The position numbers and the translations under genes are program-made. The notes under the pieces are model-generated. The model was not told the DNA's origin. It did not search any database and saw only the letters and a program-made list of their open reading frames with translations. Of a stretch of DNA of 64,000 nt, positions 52,393 to 60,397 are shown one piece after another. Numbering within the stretch: the stretch's first letter is position 1; each line of letters begins with the position of its first letter. Source of the DNA: Pseudomonas spelaei (GTDB taxonomy: Bacteria; Pseudomonadota; Gammaproteobacteria; Pseudomonadales; Pseudomonadaceae); the NCBI RefSeq assembly GCF_009724245.1, contig NZ_WNNK01000024.1:26623-90622 (forward strand), written 5' to 3'.

Positions 52393-53613
52393 GTGACCCC
52401 TTCACTCTCCCTCTCAGCCGCCGTACCTGAACGCCTGCCCATCGGCGCCTTATTGGCGTTGGCGATGACAGGCTTCATCTGCATCGTGACCGAAACCTTG
52501 CCGGCAGGCTTGCTGCCGCAAATCAGCGACGGCCTGGCGATTTCCCAATCCCTGGCCGGCCAGATGGTCACGGCCTATGCCTTGGGTTCAGTGCTGGCGG
52601 TGATCCCGCTGACCATCGCTACTCGCGGTTGGCGTCGACGAAATGTGCTGTTGCTGACGATCGTCGGTTTTTTGCTGTTCAACTCGATCACTGCGCTGTC
52701 GTCCCACTATGGGATAACGCTGGTGGCACGCTTCTTCGCCGGGATGGCGGCGGGCCTGGCGTGGAGCCTGCTGGCCGGTTACGCCCGGCGCATGGTCGCG
52801 CCTGATCAACAGGGCAGGGCGCTGGCGCTGGCCATGGTCGGCACACCGATTGCCCTGTCACTCGGCGTGCCCCTTGGCACCTGGCTGGGCAGCGTGGTGG
52901 GCTGGCGCACCGCATTCGGCATCATCTCGGCCATGACCCTGGTATTGATTGTCTGGGTGTTGGTGAAGGTCCCGGACTATCCCGGGCAAGCCGCTCACCA
53001 GCGCCTGCCGCTGCGCAAAGTGCTGACCACCCCCGGTGTACGGCCGGTATTGGCCGTGGTGATTGCCTGGATGCTGGCCCACAACATTCTCTACACCTAC
53101 ATCGCACCGTTCGTGGCCCCCGCCGGGCTGCTCGAACGCGTGGACCTGGTGCTGCTGGTCTTCGGCGTGGCAGCGTTGGTGGGCATCTGGATCACTGCCA
53201 AATTGGTCGAGCCGCTATTGCGCAGAACGGTGCTGGTCAGCCTGGCGACCTTTGCCGCGACGTGCCTGGCATTTGGTTTCCTGGCCGAGGTACCCGAGGT
53301 GATCTATGTCGGTGTGGCGATCTGGGGCCTGAGTTTTGGCGGCGCCGCGACCTTGCTGCAAACCGCCCTGGCGGATGCAGCGGGGGATGGGGCGGATGTG
53401 GCGCTATCGCTGAACGTGGTGGCCTGGAACAGTGCCATTGCCGGCAGTGGTGTGGTCGGTGGCGTCCTGCTGGATACCTGGGGTGTGGCCTCGTTCCCGT
53501 GGGCGATGCTGGTGCTGCTGGCGGTGGGCTTTGCGATTGCCTGGACGGCCCGGTCCCATGGCTTCAAGCCTGGCCGACGAGCGCACGGCAAGGCGGCGGT
53601 TGCGGCACACTAA
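52393..53613 (+). CDS. MFS transporter, drug/arabinose-efflux type
   Basis: 406 residues from GTG 52393, which has AGGAG nine bases upstream; the frame is open back to a TTG at 52333 inside the operator. Twelve hydrophobic helices, with LPAGLLPQISDGLAISQSLA after the first helix, as in the SotB/AraJ-type DHA1 family. Divergent from a TetR repressor, the usual setting for inducible efflux. Confidence 0.88.
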   Translation: MTPSLSLSAAVPERLPIGALLALAMTGFICIVTETLPAGLLPQISDGLAISQSLAGQMVTAYALGSVLAVIPLTIATRGWRRRNVLLLTIVGFLLFNSITALSSHYGITLVARFFAGMAAGLAWSLLAGYARRMVAPDQQGRALALAMVGTPIALSLGVPLGTWLGSVVGWRTAFGIISAMTLVLIVWVLVKVPDYPGQAAHQRLPLRKVLTTPGVRPVLAVVIAWMLAHNILYTYIAPFVAPAGLLERVDLVLLVFGVAALVGIWITAKLVEPLLRRTVLVSLATFAATCLAFGFLAEVPEVIYVGVAIWGLSFGGAATLLQTALADAAGDGADVALSLNVVAWNSAIAGSGVVGGVLLDTWGVASFPWAMLVLLAVGFAIAWTARSHGFKPGRRAHGKAAVAAH

Positions 53614-53620
53614 GAGGCCT

Positions 53621-53801
53621 GCCGCTCAAGGTCTTTGAACAGCCAGTCGCCTCTGGCTGAAGGTGAAGATCTAACCGGCGATGTAAACCCTTGTGGGAGT
53701 TGTCGAGCTTTAGCGAGGCTGCGATAGCGGTGGGTCAGGCACCCTCAATGTTGGCTGTGCCGACGTCATCGCAGCCTCGCTAAAGCTCGACAACTCCCAC
53801 A
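53621..53801. repeat. Palindromic repeat element, family B, copy 1 (right end missing)
   Basis: Core arms 53692-53725 and 53768-53801 form a perfect 34-bp inverted repeat. The left flank from 53621 (GCCGCTCAAGGTCTTTGA) aligns for about 70 bases with the left flank of the copy at 62003. The matching right end (TCAAAGACC...) is not found. With flanking sequence it fills the 304-base gap between the MFS and TrmK genes. Confidence 0.75.
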
Positions 53802-53917
53802 GTTGATCTTCACGGCCTACCCGTATCGGCCCTTTACCCAGCAGCCCTCACCCAGCATCATGGCCGCCCGCGCCCATGCCAAAGGTGCCGGACATTCGTG
53901 GTGAAAAGGAACAGCAG

Positions 53918-54619
53918 TTGAACGAACAGACATTGTCCATGCGCCTGGAGCGCGTGGCAGCCCATGTGCCAGCGGGGGCGCGCCTGGCCGATATCGGTTC
54001 CGATCACGGCTACCTGCCGGTGGCGTTGATGCGCCGTGGAACCATCGCGGCGGCGGTGGCCGGCGAAGTGGCCCTGACGCCGTTCCGTTCGGCCGAACGC
54101 ACCGTGCGCGAGAACGGCCTGGACTCGCAGATCACCGTGCGCCTGGGCAATGGCCTGGCGGCGATCGAGCCACAAGACCGAATCACCGCGATCAGCATCT
54201 GCGGCATGGGCGGCGAGACCATCCGCGACATCCTCGACAGCGGCAAGGCACACCTGAGCGGCCAGGAACGCCTGATCCTGCAACCCAACGGCGGCGAGCA
54301 ACCCCTGCGCCAATGGCTGATGGAAAATAACTACTGCATCCTCTGCGAGGAACTGCTGCGGGAAAACCGCTTCGACTACGAAATCATCGTCGCCGAACGC
54401 GCCGGGCCGGTGATCTACAGCGACGAAGAGTTGTACTTCGGCCCGCTGCAGATGCAGGCGCGCAGCCCGGCGTTCCTGGGTAAGTGGCGGCGTATCCTGC
54501 GGCACAAACAACAGACGCTGAGCCAGTTCGCCCGAGCGCGGCAGGAGGTGCCGGAGGAGAAGAGGCAGGAGATTGCTCGGCAGGTGCGGTGGATCAGTGA
54601 GTTGTTGGCGTGTGAATGA
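53918..54619 (+). CDS. tRNA (adenine-N1)-methyltransferase, TrmK family
   Basis: 233 residues from TTG 53918 (AAGGA seven bases upstream); an ATG at 53876 is in frame. SAM-binding motif ARLADIGSDHGYLPVALMR, then ITAISICGMGGETI and LILQPNGGEQPLRQWL, which are characteristic of the TrmK/YqfN (COG2384) family that methylates A22 of some bacterial tRNAs. Substrate in Pseudomonas is not established. Confidence 0.88.
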   Translation: MNEQTLSMRLERVAAHVPAGARLADIGSDHGYLPVALMRRGTIAAAVAGEVALTPFRSAERTVRENGLDSQITVRLGNGLAAIEPQDRITAISICGMGGETIRDILDSGKAHLSGQERLILQPNGGEQPLRQWLMENNYCILCEELLRENRFDYEIIVAERAGPVIYSDEELYFGPLQMQARSPAFLGKWRRILRHKQQTLSQFARARQEVPEEKRQEIARQVRWISELLACE

Positions 54620-54687
54620 TGACGGGTGCTACAAGGACCTACACTGGTTGCGCAGGCCATTGTCTTTGATGTTGTCGCAGCCCGCCG

Positions 54688-54867
54688 TCACTTGCCTTTT
54701 TTCAACGCCTTCAACCGCAAAGACGCTCTCTGCACGGCGGCCATCTTCTCGGGGCGCTTCATCCGCTTCCACTTGCGAATATCTTCCTTGCTCCGCCCAC
54801 AGCTGACGCATAGATCGCCACTTAGCTGACAGATTGAGACACACGGATTCTCGATATCTTTAGCCAC
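54688..54867 (-). CDS. DUF1289 protein, 59 residues
   Basis: GTG start at 54867, stop at 54688. The translation begins AKDIENPCVSICQLSGDLC and continues VSCGRSKEDIRKWKRM: the four-cysteine pattern C-x3-C-x6-C-x2-C followed by the R-x-I-x-x-W stretch is that of DUF1289. Possibly a small metal-binding protein; role unknown. It starts four bases after the stop of the gene at 55243, so both are probably in one operon. Too short to stand out by length alone. Confidence 0.85.
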   Translation of the reverse strand: MAKDIENPCVSICQLSGDLCVSCGRSKEDIRKWKRMKRPEKMAAVQRASLRLKALKKGK

Positions 54868-54871
54868 GGCC

Positions 54872-55243
54872 TTACCCCTTTACCGCATGCAGCTTGGCCA
54901 GGCGCAGACGCCAATCTCCGCCGTGCTGGAGACGGCATTCTTCCTCGGAATCGAACCGTAAGCAGCGGTCCAATGAGGGCAGATCCACACCGGCATCCCT
55001 CAACGCGGCGCCCGTCAGTTCACGTATGCGTTGGTCTTCTCCCTTTGCCAGGGCTTGCTCCTTGTTTGATCGGGTATCAAATACCCAGATCACTCGCAGG
55101 CTTTGGGGGAAGGCTGCGTAGTCGACTTCGTGCGTCAGCCAGTCAAAGCCGATGATTTCAGCTTTGGCGGTTTCACAGGCTTCGGTCAGGGTCGCGACCA
55201 GGCGACGTTCGATACGTGCGCTGTCGCGTTGGGTTGAGGGCAT
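54872..55243 (-). CDS. Conserved-looking hypothetical protein upstream of DUF1289
   Basis: 123 residues from ATG 55243 (CGGAG six bases upstream). No signal or membrane segment. Contains FPQSLRVIWVFDTRSNKEQA and ends with a basic stretch. Its codon use is like its neighbours. It is coupled to the DUF1289 gene by a four-base gap. I do not recognise a fold. Confidence 0.7.
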   Translation of the reverse strand: MPSTQRDSARIERRLVATLTEACETAKAEIIGFDWLTHEVDYAAFPQSLRVIWVFDTRSNKEQALAKGEDQRIRELTGAALRDAGVDLPSLDRCLRFDSEEECRLQHGGDWRLRLAKLHAVKG

Positions 55244-55375
55244 TTCGGACTCCGGAGGTTGCAGTTTTGTCGTCGGCACTGAGGGGGTTTATCGTGGCTT
55301 GCCCCCTTTTCCTTGCGGCGGGCCCTGGCGGGCCAGACAATACCGGGCTATTTCCCGGCAAATCAAGGAAGAAAG

Positions 55376-55822
55376 ATGAGAGTTTTTATTGGCTTGCTGT
55401 TGATGCTCAGCGGTTATGCCTTCGCCGGCTGCAACACCATCGACAATGCCGACCAACGCTATTACTGCAATGCCAAGGCCGGTGGTGGCAGCGGCAGTTG
55501 CAACGCGATCTCCAACAACGATTTGCGCGCGACTTGCAATGCTGAAACCGGCGGAGGCAGCGGTAAATGCAACACCATCGATAACGCCGACCTACGCTAT
55601 TACTGCAACGCCAAGACAGGCGGAGGCAGCAGCTGCAACGCGATCTCCAACAGCGACTTACGCGCAACCTGCAACGCCGAAACCGGCGGCGGCAGCGGCA
55701 GTTGCAACACTATCGACAATGCAGACCAGCGCTATCTCTGTAACGCCAAGAACGGCCAGGGTAGCTGCGGTTCTATTTCTAACAGCGACCTAAGGGCTCA
55801 ATGTGATGCGCTCAAGCGTTGA
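55376..55822 (+). CDS. Secreted Cys-rich tandem-repeat protein
   Basis: 148 residues. A signal peptide (MRVFIGLLLMLSGYAFAG) is followed by six repeats of about 23 residues that alternate in two types: CNTIDNADQRYYCNA and CNAISNNDLRATCNA, joined by GGGSG-like linkers. Each repeat has two cysteines twelve positions apart, so twelve in all, consistent with one disulfide per repeat in the periplasm or outside. The DNA is also repeated with a period near 69 bases. AAGGAAGAAAG precedes the ATG. Function unknown. Confidence 0.75.
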   Translation: MRVFIGLLLMLSGYAFAGCNTIDNADQRYYCNAKAGGGSGSCNAISNNDLRATCNAETGGGSGKCNTIDNADLRYYCNAKTGGGSSCNAISNSDLRATCNAETGGGSGSCNTIDNADQRYLCNAKNGQGSCGSISNSDLRAQCDALKR

Positions 55823-55893
55823 CTGAGTGGCGGGGGCAGAGGGTGGATTGGGTTGAACTTGAATACATCAATCTGGCCCCTGTTAAATCCGTT

Positions 55894-57111
55894 CTACTTA
55901 GGCCGATGCAACTGCCGCCTCATGGTGTAGATCGCCACGCCGGCAGCCAGAATGCCCGATGCCGCGCCGACTGCGAGTGCCCAGCGTGGGCCCAGATGAT
56001 CAGCCACCCAACCCACGATGGGCGCGCCAATCGGCGTGCCGCCGAGGGCGATGCCAACACGCAGGGCGATCACCCGTCCGCGCATGGCAGGCTCGGTGGT
56101 GAGTTGCATCAGGCTGTTGGTGGTGTTGCTGAAGGTCAAGGCGCCCACGCCGATGATCACCAGTGCTCCAGCGAACAACCAGTAGTTCGGCGCCAGGGCC
56201 GCCAGCGCGCAGCCGATCCCGAACACCGCCGCGCCGATCAGCAGGGACTTGAACTGTGGTCGTTCACGCCCGGCAGCGAGCAGTGCCCCGGCGACGGTGC
56301 CGATGGCCAGGATCGACGACAGCAGGCCGTAGCCACGGGCGTCGGTGTGGAAAACGCTGACGGCCATGGTCGAGATGAAAATCGGGAAGTTCAGCCCGAA
56401 GGTGCCGATCAGAAACAGCATGACCAGGATCGCCTTCAAGTCCGGCCGAGACCACACGTAACGCAACCCCTCGGTCAGGCTGCCTTTGGTCCGCAGTGCC
56501 CGCAGGTTCGCATGCAAACCGGAGACTCGCAGCAGAAACAGCGAGGCCAGCACCGCAAAAAAGCTCGCGCCATTGATCAGGAATGCCCAGCCGGTGCCCA
56601 CCGACGCGATAGTCACGCCGGCCACCGCCGGGCCGATCATGCGCGCCATGTTGAATGAGGTCGAGTTGAGCGCGATGGCGTTCGACAGGTCCTTTTCTCC
56701 CACCAACTCTGCGACGAATATCTGCCGCACGGGCGCATCGAACGCCGAGGCACAGCCGGACAAAAAAGCGAACACATAGACGTGCCAGAGCTGGACGATG
56801 CCGGTGAGGGTGAACAGCCCCAGCACCAAAGCCAGCACGCCCATCACGCCCTGGGTGACCATCAACAGCTTTCGCTGGTTGTAGTGATCGGCTGCGAAGC
56901 CGGTCCATGGCAGCAACAGAAGCTGGGGCCCGAACTGCAACGCCATGACGATGCCGACCGCCGACGCGTTGTGCGCGGTGAGCTGGGTCAACACCAGCCA
57001 ATCCTGGGCCGTGCGTTGCATCCACGTGCCGATATTCGACACCAGGGCGCCGGCGGCCCAGATGCGGTAGTTGACGCTGCGCAGCGAACGGAAAGTGCCC
57101 ATGAGGCTCAT
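55894..57111 (-). CDS. MFS transporter, enterobactin-exporter/MFS_3 type
   Basis: 405 residues, twelve helices. N-terminus FRSLRSVNYRIWAAGALVSN, IGTWMQRTAQDWLVLTQLT and FDAPVRQIFVAELVGEKDLS are typical of the MFS_3 group (EntS-like). Overlaps the small membrane protein gene upstream by four bases. Substrate unknown; distance from the siderophore locus gives no reason to link it. Confidence 0.85.
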   Translation of the reverse strand: MSLMGTFRSLRSVNYRIWAAGALVSNIGTWMQRTAQDWLVLTQLTAHNASAVGIVMALQFGPQLLLLPWTGFAADHYNQRKLLMVTQGVMGVLALVLGLFTLTGIVQLWHVYVFAFLSGCASAFDAPVRQIFVAELVGEKDLSNAIALNSTSFNMARMIGPAVAGVTIASVGTGWAFLINGASFFAVLASLFLLRVSGLHANLRALRTKGSLTEGLRYVWSRPDLKAILVMLFLIGTFGLNFPIFISTMAVSVFHTDARGYGLLSSILAIGTVAGALLAAGRERPQFKSLLIGAAVFGIGCALAALAPNYWLFAGALVIIGVGALTFSNTTNSLMQLTTEPAMRGRVIALRVGIALGGTPIGAPIVGWVADHLGPRWALAVGAASGILAAGVAIYTMRRQLHRPK

Positions 57112-57437
57112 GACGGCTGCGACGTATTGCCACCGTGGAAGCGGCCGAAGTGGCGCGCCACATACAGGCTCAGTGCCAGGGCCCCGAGCCCGAGTGCGAC
57201 GGCATCAGCCGTGCTCTTGAGCTCGAAATCACCCACGCGACAGACGAGTACGTAGCCGATAACCAGATTGATAAAGCCCCAGAGCACGTTCACCGTCGAC
57301 GAGGACAGTCCCTGTCCCGGTGGGTTTGCAAATGGCGTTTGGAACGCCTTTCCCATCACCCCGCTGACGCAATGCGGCACTGCGTTCGCCAGAAAGGCCC
57401 CGCCGAAGCAGTAAGCAACCAGATCGAGCCATTGCAT
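57108..57437 (-). CDS. Small membrane protein
   Basis: 109 residues with three hydrophobic segments (LVAYCFGGAFLANAVPHCVS, VNVLWGFINLVIGYVLV and VALGLGALALSLYVA). No family recognised. It is coupled to the MFS gene through a four-base overlap. Confidence 0.7.
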   Translation of the reverse strand: MQWLDLVAYCFGGAFLANAVPHCVSGVMGKAFQTPFANPPGQGLSSSTVNVLWGFINLVIGYVLVCRVGDFELKSTADAVALGLGALALSLYVARHFGRFHGGNTSQPS

Positions 57438-57500
57438 GTTCAGGCACCTCTTGTTTCAAGCAAATCGATGATGGCTTGAGCCGTGCTCGTCTTATCTACT

Positions 57501-58034
57501 TTAGTTCGAAGGCTCAGCCATCTGATGCCGGTAGACAAGGTCATCAAACATCCGTCCGTTGAGCAGGTAGGCGTTGGTATTGCGTTGTTGAAACTGGAAG
57601 CCGCATTTTTCAAGGAGGTGGCAAGAGGACGTATTTCCATCGGTCACCACGGCCGTGAGTACAGTGAGCCCAAGCGTGTCGCGGGCATAGGCCATCACCC
57701 GCTGCAGCGATTCAAAACCGTAGCCTTTTCCGTGATGCTCTGCGCAGAGCAGATAGCCGACTTCTGCTGTTGCGTTTTCATCGGGTACCCGCTTCAAACC
57801 GGTGACCCCGATGGGAATCCCGCTGTGCCTATTGACGATGACAAGACACAACCAATGGCTGGAGCCTGGCAGCCACTGAGGCAACCGGGCTTCAAATTTT
57901 TCTCGGGTTTCGGTCTCGGATGGGATGTCGCAGACGTACTGAACGACCAATGGGTCAGCGTGAAGGTCCCGGAAAAATCCCCAGTCGCCGACGTTCAACT
58001 GCCGCAGGTAAAGCCGGTCGGTGTATAGCTCCAT
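57501..58034 (-). CDS. GNAT-family N-acetyltransferase, RimJ/RimL-like
   Basis: 177 residues. Opening TDRLYLRQLNVGDWGFFRDL and the acetyl-CoA site YLLCAEHHGKGYGFESLQRV, then NTSSCHLLEKCGFQFQQ, match the RimJ/RimL type. 63 bases upstream of the small membrane protein on the same strand. Confidence 0.88.
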   Translation of the reverse strand: MELYTDRLYLRQLNVGDWGFFRDLHADPLVVQYVCDIPSETETREKFEARLPQWLPGSSHWLCLVIVNRHSGIPIGVTGLKRVPDENATAEVGYLLCAEHHGKGYGFESLQRVMAYARDTLGLTVLTAVVTDGNTSSCHLLEKCGFQFQQRNTNAYLLNGRMFDDLVYRHQMAEPSN

Positions 58035-58193
58035 GGTATGAATCTCCCGGATTATCTCAGCTCAAGCGGTTAAACAAATCAGCAAAAAAGGGGTAACCGG
58101 CAATGCCTTGTTGCAGGTCAACAACGATCAAGGCGGTGTTTGGATCAAGCGCGGTGACGGCCATGCTATTGCCTCAAACAGGTTGGAAATCAC

Positions 58194-58646
58194 TCAAACA
58201 TCGGCGAGACGCTCCAGCAGCTTGACCGCCGCAGCGAGTTCGCCTTGTTCTTCAGGGGACAGTTGCTCTTGCAGGGCACGTAACAGCCAGTCGTCTTTAG
58301 CCGCCCGACTGGCGTTGAGGTGTTTACGAAAAACCGGTGTCAGGTCAATCAGGGTTTGCCGCCCATCGGTGGGGTCCGGTTGACCACTGACCGCCTTCAT
58401 CGTTTCCAGCCCGGCAACGGTAATGCGCATGGACTGCGGGCGAACACTTTCCGCACGGGCAAGGGCGGATACGGTAGTAGGGCCGTCACGGTCCAGGCGC
58501 AGCAGCACCGACTTCTGGGCGCAAGTGAAATCATTCGGATGGGTTTGCTCGCGTAGCCGGCGGATCAGCTTGCTCAGGGAGATGCGCAGCTCTGCGGCCA
58601 GGGTGGCGGTTGATTGGGTGTTGGGGGTGATTGAGGATTTGCTCAT
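58194..58646 (-). CDS. MarR-family regulator
   Basis: 150 residues with the winged helix (TTVSALARAESVRPQSMRIT, VAGLETMKAVSGQPDPTDGR). A perfect 14-base palindrome lies 27 bases upstream of the start. The target gene is not evident; the next genes downstream are the acetyltransferase and MFS genes on the same strand. Confidence 0.88.
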   Translation of the reverse strand: MSKSSITPNTQSTATLAAELRISLSKLIRRLREQTHPNDFTCAQKSVLLRLDRDGPTTVSALARAESVRPQSMRITVAGLETMKAVSGQPDPTDGRQTLIDLTPVFRKHLNASRAAKDDWLLRALQEQLSPEEQGELAAAVKLLERLADV

Positions 58647-58672
58647 GACTGGAGATTAGCACTGGAACAGAA

Positions 58673-58686
58673 AAACTGTACAGTTT
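58673..58686. promoter_or_regulatory. Possible MarR operator
   Basis: AAACTGTACAGTTT is a perfect palindrome just upstream of the MarR gene, followed by a second partial ACTGTA. Confidence 0.5.
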
Positions 58687-58883
58687 GACTGTATTGATTT
58701 TTGCGGGAAATTGGAGGCGAACAAGGTTTGCATTGGATGAGGCGAAAGCAGTTTTTTGAAAATGGTGGTCTGCCTCCGATTTCTACACCCATCACGCAGA
58801 GCCTCAGTGTTCCGAATGTTGCGGCAAAATGATGGCATAATAGTGTCATTTTCAGGCGTCGCGAGCACAAGGAGAAGCGCGTT

Positions 58884-59777
58884 TTGCAGTTTCCATTCAC
58901 ACACAGAGTTGCTGTTTTACTGACATTCACAGCGTTTTTTGCAGGATGCCAAAACACTGGCTCTGGTAGTCAGGACGATTTTTCCTCGAGCTTCAATTGC
59001 TGGACCTATAGGGTGGAAGGCCCTATGACCCAGGAGCGAGTCGAAGAAATTCGCGAGCGCAGCAATAAGGGTAACCGTGTATGCAGCACCGTGCTCGCCG
59101 CCATGTATGAACGCGGCGTGGGTGTGCCGCAAGACATACCTAAGGCCAAAGCCCTCTACCAATCCGCAGCCGATGGGGACGGGCGGGTCTATTACCAACT
59201 CGGCCGTATGGCAGAAGACGGTGTCGGCGAATCTCCCGACTATGTGAAGGCCCGGCAGTATTATCGGCGCGCCGCCAACGCTCCCGAGGACGTCAGCGGT
59301 AAGGCGGGCCTGGCCAAGTTGATGGAGGACGGCAAAGGTGGCCCTCAGGATCTCGAGGGTGCGCTGGCGCTTTACCTGAGCGCGATGGAATCCATCGACG
59401 ATGATTCATGGAAGGGCGTTGAAAGGTTGCGTGCCGAGGGGCTGACCCTGACGATCCCCCAGAAAAATCGCTATAACCAAGTCTGGGCCCATACCGTATC
59501 GAACCGGATTAACAGAAAGAACATGAGTGCTGGGTTGGCCTTGTTGAAAACCTTCAAACCACGCTCGGTTAGCAAACCAGTCAAAGTCCAGTTTGAATAC
59601 ACCCTGGGCTCCCTGGTACCGCAGCTATCAGTGTTCGAAAGTTCGGGTGACAACGCGTTCGATAAAGCGGCGGTAGAGGCCTTGAGTGACTTCCGGTTTC
59701 CGCAGGTGCAGCCGATGATGCCCGAGGGACAAAAGAGTTTGCAGTTTATTGGCAGTGTCAAGTTGAGAGGGTTCTGA
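58884..59777 (+). CDS. Sel1-repeat lipoprotein with a TonB-like C-terminal region
   Basis: 297 residues. TTG start at 58884 with AAGGAG nine bases upstream. Signal peptide with lipobox FFAGC. Two to three Sel1-type repeats in the middle (AAMYERGVGVPQDIPKAKAL, YQLGRMAEDGVGESPDYVKA). The C-terminal 75 residues (KPVKVQFEYTLGSLVPQLSV, DKAAVEALSDFRFPQ) resemble the fold of TonB C-terminal domains. Probably a periplasmic protein-interaction lipoprotein; function unknown. Confidence 0.8.
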   Translation: MQFPFTHRVAVLLTFTAFFAGCQNTGSGSQDDFSSSFNCWTYRVEGPMTQERVEEIRERSNKGNRVCSTVLAAMYERGVGVPQDIPKAKALYQSAADGDGRVYYQLGRMAEDGVGESPDYVKARQYYRRAANAPEDVSGKAGLAKLMEDGKGGPQDLEGALALYLSAMESIDDDSWKGVERLRAEGLTLTIPQKNRYNQVWAHTVSNRINRKNMSAGLALLKTFKPRSVSKPVKVQFEYTLGSLVPQLSVFESSGDNAFDKAAVEALSDFRFPQVQPMMPEGQKSLQFIGSVKLRGF

Positions 59778-59910
59778 CGGAGGGGAGAGCCCCGTCACGC
59801 TCGAGTTCTGGTGCTCCAGGCCACTGCGCGCAGGGCAAGCCCGGCCACGTTTGGCGAAACATGAACACCAGGGCCCCTTCGGGCGATCCAGTTGATGCGC
59901 GCCAAGGCAT

Positions 59911-60369
59911 TCATAGGGGCCCCTTCAAAAAGCGTTGTTCATGATCGGGGTTCGGTAACAGACAGGTGTCGTACTTCCCGAAGAGCCGGTAGCGATTGCG
60001 CGCAATGCGATCGTAGGCCCAATCCCGAAGCACCCGAGGAACGCCACGCAACAGCAGCAATGGACGCCACGCGGAGGGCAGTTGCGCAATGATTTCGAAA
60101 ACCGCACCCGAACGCACCCAGTAGCGCTGGTCGCGAATCACCGCCAGGGTCTCGAACTGATCCAACGGCAACCCTGCCCAGGCCAACAGCGCCTGGCCTT
60201 CCGGCGACTGTACCGCTGCCAACCGCACGCGCCGTGGGTGATCATGCCGAATCAGGAACCGCGCCCAGCCATTGCACAGCTTGCACACACCGTCGAAGAG
60301 CACCACGGTCTCGCCGGGCTTGAGGAATGGTGCGGGTGAGGGGCGCGTTTGGGAAACGGGCATAAACAT
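59911..60369 (-). CDS. DCC-family (DUF393) thiol-disulfide protein
   Basis: 152 residues. The DxxCxxC motif is at VVLFDGVCKLCNGWARFLIR, followed by the conserved IRDQRYWVRSGAVFEI and RYRLFGKYDTC. Members are predicted thiol-disulfide oxidoreductases. It precedes the transporter gene region and faces no obvious partner. Confidence 0.9.
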   Translation of the reverse strand: MFMPVSQTRPSPAPFLKPGETVVLFDGVCKLCNGWARFLIRHDHPRRVRLAAVQSPEGQALLAWAGLPLDQFETLAVIRDQRYWVRSGAVFEIIAQLPSAWRPLLLLRGVPRVLRDWAYDRIARNRYRLFGKYDTCLLPNPDHEQRFLKGPL

Positions 60370-60397
60370 GGGTCCAATCAGGCTGGGTTATTCCGGA

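Noticed and set aside
55376..55822. CRISPR-like or VNTR noncoding repeat
   Set aside because: The roughly 69-base periodic DNA is inside a coding frame with signal peptide and conserved protein repeats.
55894..57111. MFS gene as the siderophore exporter
   Set aside because: It is about 19 kb from the siderophore locus with other genes between and no iron-regulatory site was seen upstream.
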